Assembly: GCA_018303185.1 (NCBI GenBank)
Contig: JAGVYR010000004.1
Location: forward strand, 1-42,553
Direction: 5' to 3'
Origin: Candidatus Woesearchaeota archaeon
GTDB taxonomy: Archaea; Nanobdellota; Nanobdellia; Woesearchaeales; GW2011-AR4
DNA length: 42,553 bases
The notes beneath the pieces are model-generated. The model was not told where the DNA came from and made no database searches. It saw nothing but the letters and a program-made list of their open reading frames with translations. Shown here piece after piece: positions 24,707 to 32,148 of this stretch (its first letter is position 1; every line of letters starts with the position of its first letter). A program made the translations under genes and the position numbers.

Positions 24707-25160
24707 AGGCGACATATCCGCGCGCAAAGTGGTGTTTTACGCAATATTCGGATTTGTGGCGGCAATAAGCTTCCTCATGATAACCCTCCTGATATCCAAT
24801 GACCGGTCAGGCATTGCCAAAATGCCTGAAGGACTTGAAAATTTTGTAATAATAAGGAGGATTTCATCGAGCCCCGAATGCTTTCCGCAGGCATCGCAGG
24901 CAGCTGCAAGGGCATATCCGGGAATTTTTTCCGTTGAGAAGCTCAATCAGGAAACCCTCGATAACTGCCTTTCCAGCCGGAATAATAAGGTAAATGCATA
25001 TAGGCTGGCATTCCCATCAAATCCGGAAATAGCCCCAATCCAGACAAAAAACTGGGAAGGATACACAACTTCTGCGTCTGAAGAGCACATAATAATATCA
25101 AGCGGCAGCAGCATGTCCAAATCAAAAATCAGGATAGAGGTCCAGAATGCGAGGAAGTAA
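24681..25160 (+). CDS. Pilin-like membrane protein (NRKGD leader), 159 aa
   Basis: MKKKMLNRKGDISARKVVFY then AIFGFVAAISFLMITLLIS: R-K-G|D leader and helix about 16-38. The exported part has two cysteines (residues about 74 and 103) and ends in a beta-rich stretch. Starts 26 bp before the end of the previous gene; an in-frame start at 24669 or 24693 is also possible. Unknown family. Confidence 0.6.
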   Translation: MKKKMLNRKGDISARKVVFYAIFGFVAAISFLMITLLISNDRSGIAKMPEGLENFVIIRRISSSPECFPQASQAAARAYPGIFSVEKLNQETLDNCLSSRNNKVNAYRLAFPSNPEIAPIQTKNWEGYTTSASEEHIIISSGSSMSKSKIRIEVQNARK

Positions 25161-25656
25161 AGCCCAGATTGAAGACTGGCTTCCGCTGCTTTTCATAATA
25201 GTTTTTCTTGTGCTTCTTATGCTGCTTTTCTCGCTTTTGGGGTCAAGCAGGCAAAGAGCAATGCAGAAAGGCTTTGAAGCCGATAAGGCGGCAATCGGCG
25301 CAGACACTTTGCTCACAAACTATGCCTTATACCCTTTAAGCAGCCAGAAAGGAGAAATGAGCATAGGGGCAGCAATAGGGCTTTATGATATCTGGCACAA
25401 CAACGACCAGCTAAGGAAGATAGAATCGTCTACAGCAGAATTTTTTTCAAAAAGCCAGCTTGAGAATGACAACATGGCATGGATGATAGCGATATCATAT
25501 CCCGGCAGGAACGACATATACATTTACTCTGAAAAAGCGGCCAACAGGCTTGCCGGAAGAAGCCTGCTGTCATCAATAAAAATCCCAGCTTCAGACGAGA
25601 AAGATACAATCACAATAAGCCTGCTTTCAATAAGGTCCGGGCAGGCGTTAACATGA
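25147..25656 (+). CDS. Pilin-like membrane protein (SKAQIE leader), 169 aa
   Basis: MRGSKAQIEDWLPLLFIIVF then LVLLMLLFSLLG: K-A|Q-I-E leader and helix about 11-33. The exported domain lacks cysteines, unlike most neighbours, and has a mixed alpha/beta composition. Overlaps the previous gene by 14 bp and the next by 4 bp. Probably a subunit of the same complex. Confidence 0.6.
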   Translation: MRGSKAQIEDWLPLLFIIVFLVLLMLLFSLLGSSRQRAMQKGFEADKAAIGADTLLTNYALYPLSSQKGEMSIGAAIGLYDIWHNNDQLRKIESSTAEFFSKSQLENDNMAWMIAISYPGRNDIYIYSEKAANRLAGRSLLSSIKIPASDEKDTITISLLSIRSGQALT

Positions 25657-27941
25657 ACAACACGAACAAGAGAACTGGAAAAAAAGGGCAGATATTGCTA
25701 TACGGGCTGTTTGCAGGAATGATAGCAGCTATAATAGTCTCAATAATAAGCAACAATGTAGTGAAAAATGAGTTTCCTGGCATAGGCAGGTATTCGCTGG
25801 AACTGGTCAAAGCATCTGCAGAGGCCGACAAGACAATGGCCTTTCTGGACACAGCTGCATGGCATTCATCCTCAAAGTCAATAAAGGAATTGTCGGATTC
25901 TGGATGGACTCAGGATGGCAATCCGTGCGGCTACTATATGGGGCATAGCATGTGGAACAATATAGGATTATCCCAGCTTCAGTGCTACCCAACCAGCAGC
26001 AGCGCCAAATCGCTTTTCAGCCGGAATTTCAATGCGCACATGAGCGCGCATATATCAGCATTCAACAAGGCATCAATGCAGAAGATACCGGAAGGAAAAT
26101 TCGGTGAGATAAGATTTACAGGAGGCAGGATAGAAGGGGCATATGACAAAACATTAACTTATAACATATCAACCGGCAGAAAATCCGCAGCCCCATACGG
26201 AAATTACACAGTAAGGCCAGCATTTACAGTGCAGCCCCAATACGACTTTGCAGAAATAGACAGCATAGCTGGCATATCCAAAGATATAGTAAATTCATGC
26301 AGTGGAAGCACAGACAAGGCATCGTGCCTCAAGAGCAGCCTGCGCTGGTTTTCAGACAAAGGATTCGCTGTAAATGACAACTGCCAATCCAAAGAAGAAA
26401 AAGAATTCTACATTTTTGTTGAATATGTAAAAACATGCCACGAATCTGAAAAAAGCGGCTGCGTATGCAGCGGAAAGCCGCAAGGCACATCATTATTTTC
26501 ATTGGAAAACACAGAGAACGCAATTACAATAAAATCAACAATAAACAGGAAAAATTTTGAGGCAAAAATAACAGGGGCTAAGCTCTCTGATAATAATCTA
26601 TTCACATTCAACCCAGGCTTGGAATACTTTGCGCATAAAGACAACAGCGGCAGCATCCTTATAGAAAAGAAGCTCGATACTCAGGAATCCTGCACAATCA
26701 GGCAGCAGGACACTTTCAGCATCTGCATAGACAGCGGCATGTACAGCATTTACGCTCATGACGCAGCCGGAAATGCTGCCAAGGCTCCAGTAAGGCACAG
26801 GTTTGCCATCCAGATACCAGATCTCAGGCAGCAATCCAGCCAGCCCGCTTCGGTTTTCCCGCAGCCATTGCCGGAAAACCAGCCGAGCATCACTGCAGAG
26901 ATACCTTCTGATGTAAACTCCTTCTTCAGCCCGGTTACATATACCCTGGCGCTTGCCGACGGCAATCCTGAAAAAAACCTCCAGATATCAGATTACATTG
27001 CAAGCATGCTTTCAGCATCCAACACAAAACAGCTCAGGTCAGATTCAAATTACAAAGGCGACCAGGCATATCTCGACATAGTAAATGCAATAACCTACTA
27101 CCCTATTGACACAACCCTTATACTCATCAGCACAAAGCAGCCGGAAGGAAATACAATAAGCTACGACAAGAAGAACGTATGGGCGTACCTGCTCGCAGTT
27201 AAAATAGAAAAACATTTAGGGGCAGCTTTCACAAAATCAGAGTCCGCAGAGCCGTTGCTTACCGGGGCAAAGCCAGTGGCAATAAGGGTAAATATCGCGG
27301 ATTATGATGCCAATATTAACGGCAGAATTGCAGAAGGAATAAACGATTATTTTCAGTTCAGGACAAAGGACATGCAGTTCACATTTTCAGACAGCATTAA
27401 GAATTATGCTCAAGGCAGGCAGGAAGGCCTTGTCAACCATGATTGGATATATGAAATTGCAAAAAAAGAGAATGTTAATTTTGATTTGCTTTATGGAATG
27501 ATGAAAACAGAAAGCAGGCTCTCATATCTCTGCAGCGCAGCAATACCTTCGGGGGACAACTCAAAATGCTCCGGAACAACAACAGCGCACGGGCTTGGCC
27601 AATTCTTTACTGCAGCAACACAGCAGGTGCTTCCAGACTTGGCTGCAGAATACCCTCACCTTGCTGGGAAGACTGCGCAGGAAGTTTACAGTGCGAATTT
27701 CATAAGCGAAAAGCCGGAAGACCTGAAGGCGCAGATAAGCGCACTTGCAAAATACCTTAAGTGGGTCAGAAGATACATGGAATCAAGCGGAAAAAACAGC
27801 AACACCCAGACAATCGCGCAGGCATACCATGACGGCATAGGCAATATAGAGAAAGACGGAAGGTCAAAGATGATAACCGATAATAAGGATGAAGCAAAAT
27901 ACTATTATGCCCATATAGCCTCAAACTCGGGATTCACATAA
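25653..27941 (+). CDS. Membrane-anchored protein with C-terminal lytic-transglycosylase/lysozyme-like domain, 762 aa
   Basis: Leader K-K-G|Q-I-L-L at residues 10-16 and a helix to about 33 resemble the pilin-like neighbours. Residues about 35-580 are an exported region of unknown fold with scattered cysteines. Residues about 590-762 look like a soluble lytic transglycosylase (goose-lysozyme-like) domain: WIYEIAKKENVNFDLLYGMM then K-T-E620-S, the place of the catalytic glutamate; AHGLGQFF at 645-652, matching 'GLMQ'; and AYHDGIG at 724-730, matching 'AYNAGxG'. Such enzymes cleave the MurNAc-GlcNAc bond of peptidoglycan, which archaea lack, so the target may be a bacterial wall, a pseudomurein-like polymer or a surface glycan. 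Last gene of the 22-kb cluster. Domain call from motifs only. Confidence 0.7.
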   Translation: MNNTNKRTGKKGQILLYGLFAGMIAAIIVSIISNNVVKNEFPGIGRYSLELVKASAEADKTMAFLDTAAWHSSSKSIKELSDSGWTQDGNPCGYYMGHSMWNNIGLSQLQCYPTSSSAKSLFSRNFNAHMSAHISAFNKASMQKIPEGKFGEIRFTGGRIEGAYDKTLTYNISTGRKSAAPYGNYTVRPAFTVQPQYDFAEIDSIAGISKDIVNSCSGSTDKASCLKSSLRWFSDKGFAVNDNCQSKEEKEFYIFVEYVKTCHESEKSGCVCSGKPQGTSLFSLENTENAITIKSTINRKNFEAKITGAKLSDNNLFTFNPGLEYFAHKDNSGSILIEKKLDTQESCTIRQQDTFSICIDSGMYSIYAHDAAGNAAKAPVRHRFAIQIPDLRQQSSQPASVFPQPLPENQPSITAEIPSDVNSFFSPVTYTLALADGNPEKNLQISDYIASMLSASNTKQLRSDSNYKGDQAYLDIVNAITYYPIDTTLILISTKQPEGNTISYDKKNVWAYLLAVKIEKHLGAAFTKSESAEPLLTGAKPVAIRVNIADYDANINGRIAEGINDYFQFRTKDMQFTFSDSIKNYAQGRQEGLVNHDWIYEIAKKENVNFDLLYGMMKTESRLSYLCSAAIPSGDNSKCSGTTTAHGLGQFFTAATQQVLPDLAAEYPHLAGKTAQEVYSANFISEKPEDLKAQISALAKYLKWVRRYMESSGKNSNTQTIAQAYHDGIGNIEKDGRSKMITDNKDEAKYYYAHIASNSGFT

Positions 27942-27953
27942 ACTCTCGGCTGT

Positions 27954-28106
27954 GTTCAAAATGCAGGTTAGCAGCCAAAGATGAGCCCATGCTATTTTTC
28001 CAGTAAATGAGGGCAGGGGGTTGCCCCATACGGGGATAACCGACGCATCATGCTAAACAGCAATTGGGCGAAAGCTGCTAACCCGAGCTTCAGCGAGATT
28101 TTGAAC
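27954..28106. repeat. Structured intergenic element, kind III
   Basis: A 153-bp element between the transglycosylase gene and rpa. Arms gttcaaaat (27954-27962) and attttgaac (28098-28106); then ggttagcagc (27966-27975) with gctgctaacc (28074-28083); gccc/gggc (27985-27988 with 28066-28069); and an apical hairpin ggtt-g-cccc/gggg-at-aacc at 28019-28041. No second copy in the window. Same size class and placement (stop codon on one side, TATA box on the other) as kinds I and II. Confidence 0.6.
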
Positions 28107-28129
28107 GCGGTCATAACTCTGCCAAAAAC

Positions 28130-28137
28130 TATATAAA
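28130..28137 (+). promoter_or_regulatory. TATA box of rpa
   Basis: tatataaa, upstream edge 32 nt before the ATG at 28162; leaderless spacing. Confidence 0.6.
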
Positions 28138-28161
28138 CCCCACCCCAAACCGAAAAACAAA

Positions 28162-29109
28162 ATGATAAAACTCCCATACGAATCAATTGTCGAGAAGATA
28201 AAGGCGGGCGCAGGACTCTCCGAGAAAGAGATAGACGCCAAAGTCAATGAGAAGATGAAGCAACTTTCCGGGCTGATAAGCAGGGAAGGGGCTGCGCACA
28301 TAATCTCAAATGAGCTTGGAATAAAGCTTCTTGAGCAGACTTCCGGAAAACTCCAGATAAAGAACATCATCGAAGGCATGAGAGATGTCGAGACTGTCGG
28401 AAGGGTGCAGCAGAAATATGAATTGAGGGAATTCAATACAAACGGAAGGCAGGGCAAGGTAGCTTCTTTAGTGCTTGCGGATGAGACCGGAAGAATAAGA
28501 GTAGTGATGTGGGGCGACCAGGCAGACAACCTTAACAATCTGAAGGAGAACGACATCCTGAAAGTGCAGGGCGGCTATGTAAGGAACAATACAGGCAGAT
28601 TGGAACTGCATATCAACGACAGAAGCAAGGTAATAATAAACCCTCCCGGAGAGAGCGTCAATGCTGTTCAGGCAGTTCAGCAGGCAAGGGCAGAGAGGAA
28701 AGAAATCAAGGACATTTCAGAGAAAGATGCTTTCGCAGAAATAATGGGCACAATAGTGCAGGCTTATGATGTGAGGTTTTTTGAGAGCAAAAGAGAAGGG
28801 GAAAAGCCTTATTCTTATGTCCTGAATGCTGTGATAGATGACGGCACAGATAATATAAGAGTCGCATTCTTCAGGGAGCAGGCCGAAAAGCTGACAAAGC
28901 TCAACTATGACCAAATGATGCAGTTTCAGGATAATATAGACGCTTTTGAAGAAATAAAAACAGCCCTGCTCGGCATGATGGTGAAAGTTGCAGGAAGGGT
29001 CAAGAAGAATGACATGTTTGACAGGCTTGAGATGGTTGCCAATTTTATCGAAGAGGCGAATCCAGATGAGGAGATAAGAAGGCTCAATGAGCAGGCAAAG
29101 AAAGTATAA
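28162..29109 (+). CDS. rpa: Replication protein A (RPA), large-subunit type
   Basis: A 315-residue single-strand DNA-binding protein. After an N-terminal helical part (about 1-70) come two OB folds: about 75-165 (VETVGRVQQKYELREF, then GKVASLVLADETGRIRVVMW) and about 185-290 (AEIMGTIVQAYDVRFFE, then YVLNAVIDDGTDNIRVAFF). The 'D-E-T-G-x-I-R-V-x-x-W' motif is typical of archaeal RPA/Rpa1. It coats ssDNA in replication and recombination. It is followed after 2 bp by a DUF457-type membrane gene, with radA further downstream. A second, RPA32-like protein is encoded at 1403. Confidence 0.9.
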   Translation: MIKLPYESIVEKIKAGAGLSEKEIDAKVNEKMKQLSGLISREGAAHIISNELGIKLLEQTSGKLQIKNIIEGMRDVETVGRVQQKYELREFNTNGRQGKVASLVLADETGRIRVVMWGDQADNLNNLKENDILKVQGGYVRNNTGRLELHINDRSKVIINPPGESVNAVQAVQQARAERKEIKDISEKDAFAEIMGTIVQAYDVRFFESKREGEKPYSYVLNAVIDDGTDNIRVAFFREQAEKLTKLNYDQMMQFQDNIDAFEEIKTALLGMMVKVAGRVKKNDMFDRLEMVANFIEEANPDEEIRRLNEQAKKV

Positions 29110-29111
29110 AG

Positions 29112-29576
29112 ATGCTTTCAAGAACACATGCAGCATTTGCCATTTTTTTAGCTTTTTTTTCTTTGAATTTTTTTGAAGCCAGCAATGTTTTAGCGTTTTT
29201 ATTTTTTACTGCTTTTTTTTCTTTGCTGCCGGATATTGACGAGCACAATTCCTTCATCGGGAAAAGGGCAAGGCCCGTGTCAAATATCATAGAGCTGATT
29301 TTCAGGCATCGCGGCTTATTGCATACATTATACGTTCCAATAATTTTTTCATTGGTATTTTTTATTTTTAACAAAAAAATCCTTGTGGCCACAGTTTTAA
29401 TTGGATACCTTTCCCATCTATCCCTTGATGCGCTGACTCCCGCAGGGATTGCGCCTTTGCAGCCTCTTCTCAAATTCAAGATAAAATTTTTCATAAAAAC
29501 AGGCTCAATCATCGAATTCCTCCTGTTTTTGGCATTTCTCGCATTGGATTTAGTAGCAATTGTAACGTATATTTAA
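29112..29576 (+). CDS. DUF457/YdjM-type membrane-bound metal-dependent hydrolase-like protein
   Basis: A 154-residue protein with about four hydrophobic segments. Motifs of the family are visible: H6 in the first helix, FSLLPDIDEHNS (acidic pair), FRHRGLLHTL (histidine pair) and YLSHLSLDALTPAGI. Family members are annotated as putative metal-dependent hydrolases, with weak links to phospholipase-like activity or the SOS response; the reaction is not established. Its start lies 2 bp after the rpa stop, so they are co-transcribed. T-rich runs in its sequence make it more A/T-rich than its neighbours. Confidence 0.8.
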   Translation: MLSRTHAAFAIFLAFFSLNFFEASNVLAFLFFTAFFSLLPDIDEHNSFIGKRARPVSNIIELIFRHRGLLHTLYVPIIFSLVFFIFNKKILVATVLIGYLSHLSLDALTPAGIAPLQPLLKFKIKFFIKTGSIIEFLLFLAFLALDLVAIVTYI

Positions 29577-29607
29577 CAAACTATATATTACAAGAGCAAT
29601 GGACATG

Positions 29608-29841
29608 GCTTTTTCTTAGAATTCTGGCTTTATAGGCTCTGAAACAGCAAAATGCTGTTGCACTGGACACTGGACATATGCCGAGGAGCTATATAAATGA
29701 CTTCTGGCATCAATATCCTTAGGTCGCAAAAAAGCGGCCTCCTCGCTCCCCTGTTGCACGAACTCGGCAAGTAAGATTGCCGGGACCGGAGCAACCCAAA
29801 AGGGAGTTGAAACAAAATCCGACAAGGAAGAGGCGTTAAAT
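29608..29841 (+). promoter_or_regulatory. Structured leader with internal TATA box upstream of the 94-aa gene
   Basis: The gap 29577-29841 has two TATA-like boxes (ctatatatta at 29580-29589 and tatataaa at 29690-29697). The second would start RNA near 29719, giving a leader of about 120 nt, in contrast to the leaderless genes around it. In that leader lie hairpins ggtcgc/gcggcc (29722-29739) and cggcaa/ttgccg (29765-29782). Two stems exclude each other: gctcc/ggagc (29745-29749 with 29788-29792) and gttgc/gcaac (29753-29757 with 29791-29795). Upstream, acagca/tgctgt forms another hairpin (about 29644-29658). This could be a cis-regulatory leader or a small RNA. Confidence 0.4.
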
Positions 29842-30126
29842 ATGAAATACCAGAAGGAAGCAAAAGAAGAGCAGGTGGGAAACCTGCCTGAGAAAAGGTT
29901 CAGCACAGGAGCTATTGTAGCTACTGTGTGGCAGAACGAAGGCAAGAGCAAGGAGGGAGATGCTGTCAGCTATAAGACGGTCTCGATCCAGAGGCGCTAT
30001 AAAGCCCAAAACGGAGAATGGCAGTCAACCAACTCCATGAGAATCAACGACCTTCCAAAAGCCTCATTAGTGCTTCAGAAAGCATATGAGTACATCGTAA
30101 TGAAAGGCACGGAAGCGGAAGCCTGA
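29842..30126 (+). CDS. Small conserved-looking soluble protein, 94 aa
   Basis: Charged 94-residue protein with [20 protein letters not shown], then [40 protein letters not shown] and YIVMK. The pattern 'P-E-K-R-F-x-x-G-x-I-x-A-T-V-W-x-N-E ... Y-K-T-V-S-I-x-R-R-Y' is one I recall as a widespread archaeal hypothetical protein, often near replication or recombination genes. Basic-aromatic strands suggest a nucleic-acid-binding fold, but no function is known to me. It lies between rpa and radA and has an unusually long leader. A T-rich stretch (30129-30150) follows and may terminate it. Confidence 0.7.
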   Translation: MKYQKEAKEEQVGNLPEKRFSTGAIVATVWQNEGKSKEGDAVSYKTVSIQRRYKAQNGEWQSTNSMRINDLPKASLVLQKAYEYIVMKGTEAEA

Positions 30127-30194
30127 GGCTTCGATTTCTTTTATTTTTTATAAAAACCCAAAAAACCAAAAAAACTATAAAAAAGGTGATAATT

Positions 30195-31259
30195 GTGAAA
30201 CAAGAGTTAGCAGAACAGGAAGAATTAATAGAGGAAGCTAAAGGGACAAGGCCAAGGAGCGGCAGAATGGAGAAAAAAACAGATCAAAGAGTCGAAGAAA
30301 AGAAATCTGACGAAAAGAAGGAAATTGACATAACAGACCTTCCGGGTGTAGGAGCGGCAACTGCAGAGAAGCTTATCTCCGTAGGATACAGCGACCTCAT
30401 GTCGATTGCAGTCGCAACGCCTGCAGAGATTATTGACACGACAGGCATGACAGAAGCGCTTGCAAAGAAGATAATTGCAGTCGCAAGGTCAAGGCTTGAG
30501 ATGGGCTTTGAATCTGGAGAAGAACTCCTGAGAAGAAGGGAAAAGGTAGAAAAAATCAATATAGGGAGCGCGGATTTTGACGCGCTGCTCGGAGGCGGCT
30601 TTGAGACTGGAGCCATCACAGAGTGCTTTGGCGAGTTCGGCTCAGGAAAGACGCAAATTGGCCATACTCTTGCAGTAAAGGCACAGATGCTGAAAGATGA
30701 GAAAGACCCGATTGCAGTCTACATTGACACTGAAAACACTTTCAGGCCTGAAAGGATAAAGCAGCTTGCCGAAGGAGCAGGCCTAGATCCTGTAAAAGCG
30801 CTGAAGGGCATAAAGGTAGCACGCGCCTACAACTCAGACCACCAGATGCTTCTTGTAGAGAAGGTAGAGGATCTGATAAAAAAGCATGGCATGAATGTAA
30901 AGCTGATAATTGTAGATTCCCTGACAGCCCACTTCAGGGCGGAGTTTATAGGCCGCGGCACACTTGCAGAAAGGCAGCAGAAGCTTAACAGGCACATGCA
31001 CACGCTTCTGAAGCTTGCTGACATGTACAACCTTTGTGTTTACGTAACAAACCAGGTGATGGCCAAGCCAGACATGTTCTTCGGGGATCCGACGCAGGCA
31101 ATAGGCGGGCATATAGTGGCGCACGCCTCAACCTTCAGGATATACCTCAGGAAGGGCAAGAAAGGGAGCAGGGTTGCGAAGCTCATTGACAGCCCTAACC
31201 TGCCTGAAGGCGAAGCAAATTTTTATGTCGAGACTTCAGGAATAAAGGATTTTAAATAA
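30195..31259 (+). CDS. radA: DNA repair and recombination protein RadA
   Basis: A 354-residue archaeal RecA/Rad51 homologue that forms filaments on ssDNA and catalyses strand exchange. Visible: an N-terminal helix-hairpin-helix domain ([18 protein letters not shown]), Walker A GEFGSGKT at 146-153, Walker B LIIVD at 237-241, and [30 protein letters not shown] and [20 protein letters not shown], all typical. It has a charged N-terminal extension of about 35 residues. The GTG at 30195 is preferred because aaaggtga lies 6 nt upstream; GTG 30186 falls within that site. A TATA-like ttttataaaa sits at about 30147-30156. Confidence 0.97.
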   Translation: MKQELAEQEELIEEAKGTRPRSGRMEKKTDQRVEEKKSDEKKEIDITDLPGVGAATAEKLISVGYSDLMSIAVATPAEIIDTTGMTEALAKKIIAVARSRLEMGFESGEELLRRREKVEKINIGSADFDALLGGGFETGAITECFGEFGSGKTQIGHTLAVKAQMLKDEKDPIAVYIDTENTFRPERIKQLAEGAGLDPVKALKGIKVARAYNSDHQMLLVEKVEDLIKKHGMNVKLIIVDSLTAHFRAEFIGRGTLAERQQKLNRHMHTLLKLADMYNLCVYVTNQVMAKPDMFFGDPTQAIGGHIVAHASTFRIYLRKGKKGSRVAKLIDSPNLPEGEANFYVETSGIKDFK

Positions 31260-31261
31260 GG

Positions 31262-31311
31262 CCTTTATTTTTTGTCTTTTTCTTTCTTTTTATTGTCTTA
31301 TTCTATTTTTT
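31262..31311 (+). terminator. T-rich terminator region after radA
   Basis: Immediately after the radA stop, the plus strand carries several runs of five to seven T within 50 bp. Oligo-T tracts act as intrinsic termination signals for archaeal RNA polymerase. Confidence 0.55.
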
Positions 31312-31312
31312 T

Positions 31313-31467
31313 GGTTCTGTAGAAAATCTCGCTGCGCTCGCATAGTGCCTGCTCGCCTTTATGAGCTTTTCTCTGGCATGACATCCCGGATGGGGCATCC
31401 CCTGTCATGCTTAACGAGTTCTTCGCATGGCTCGCATATTGGCACTATGCTTATTTTCTACAGAGCC
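31313..31467. repeat. Structured intergenic element, kind I, copy 2
   Basis: A 155-bp element between the radA terminator and the plsC promoter. Arms ggttctgtagaaaat (31313-31327) and attttctacagagcc (31453-31467) pair over 15 positions with one G-U. Second stem gcatagtgcc/ggcactatgc (31340-31349 with 31441-31450). Third stem gcatgaca/tgtcatgc (31376-31383 with 31403-31410), with the inner gggg-cat-cccc hairpin. The segments gtgcctgctcgcct and acatcccg are identical in copy 1 (24037-24247), while the stems differ by compensatory changes. Confidence 0.75.
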
Positions 31468-31481
31468 TTTTTTTGATAATA

Positions 31482-31490
31482 TTTTTAAAA
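31482..31490 (+). promoter_or_regulatory. TATA box of the plsC-plsC-gpsA operon
   Basis: tttttaaaa, upstream edge 30 nt before the ATG at 31512; supports that ATG over the TTG at 31503 and predicts a leaderless mRNA. Confidence 0.55.
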
Positions 31491-31511
31491 TAACCCGCTT
31501 TTTTGCCTATA

Positions 31512-32147
31512 ATGGAATACCCTTTAGGGCGCATTTTTATAATTCCTGCCTATAAGCTATGGCTAAGAAAAATAGACGGAATAGAAAATATTCCAAGAAG
31601 CAAGCCGTTCATAATAGCAGCCAACCACTCAAGCTACTATGACACGATCCTTCCGCATTGCATTATAATCCCTCTCCTCGACAGGAAAATACATTCTCTT
31701 TCAAATAGCAGGTATTGGGACCATTTTTTCTCAAGAATCATACTAAATTACGGAGAATGCATACCTGTCCATGTAGGCAAGGACAGAAGGGACAATACCA
31801 GAGCCTTTAACAAGGCTAAGAGCTACCTAAGAAAAGGAGAGCCGGTTATGATATTTCCTGAGGGCACAAGAAGCCATGACGGAATCCTGAAAAAAGCATA
31901 CAATGGGATAGGCAGGCTTGCATACGAAACGAAAGTTCCGGTACTGCCAATGGGGATAATAGGATCACATAAAGTTTTTCCGAAAGGAAAGTTTCCAAGA
32001 TTCAGGAGATGCGATGTGGTCTTTGGAAAGCCAATGCGGTTTGACGGCATCATATCACACAGGAAAGGCAAAAAGGCACTTGAAGAAATAACAAGAAGGG
32101 TAATGAAAAGCATTGCAGCCCTTATTGGACAGGAGTACAGGTATTAA
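31512..32147 (+). CDS. PlsC-family 1-acylglycerol-3-phosphate acyltransferase, first copy
   Basis: A 211-residue acyltransferase of the LPLAT/PlsC family. It has the catalytic NHxxxxD motif (NHSSYYD, H39 and D44) and the substrate-binding FPEGTRS motif (E117-G-T-R120). A hydrophobic N-terminus fits membrane association. In bacteria these enzymes add the second fatty acyl chain to lysophosphatidate. Archaeal membranes use isoprenoid ethers on glycerol-1-phosphate, so this is unusual. First gene of a tight operon with a second plsC (1 bp gap) and gpsA. It shares an exact 31-bp stretch with the second copy. Confidence 0.88.
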   Translation: MEYPLGRIFIIPAYKLWLRKIDGIENIPRSKPFIIAANHSSYYDTILPHCIIIPLLDRKIHSLSNSRYWDHFFSRIILNYGECIPVHVGKDRRDNTRAFNKAKSYLRKGEPVMIFPEGTRSHDGILKKAYNGIGRLAYETKVPVLPMGIIGSHKVFPKGKFPRFRRCDVVFGKPMRFDGIISHRKGKKALEEITRRVMKSIAALIGQEYRY

Positions 32148-32148
32148 C

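Noticed and set aside
29753-29782. Short resemblance of gaactcggcaag to a conserved segment of 23S rRNA
   Set aside because: Only about a dozen bases match from memory, with no flanking rRNA sequence; more likely chance within a hairpin.
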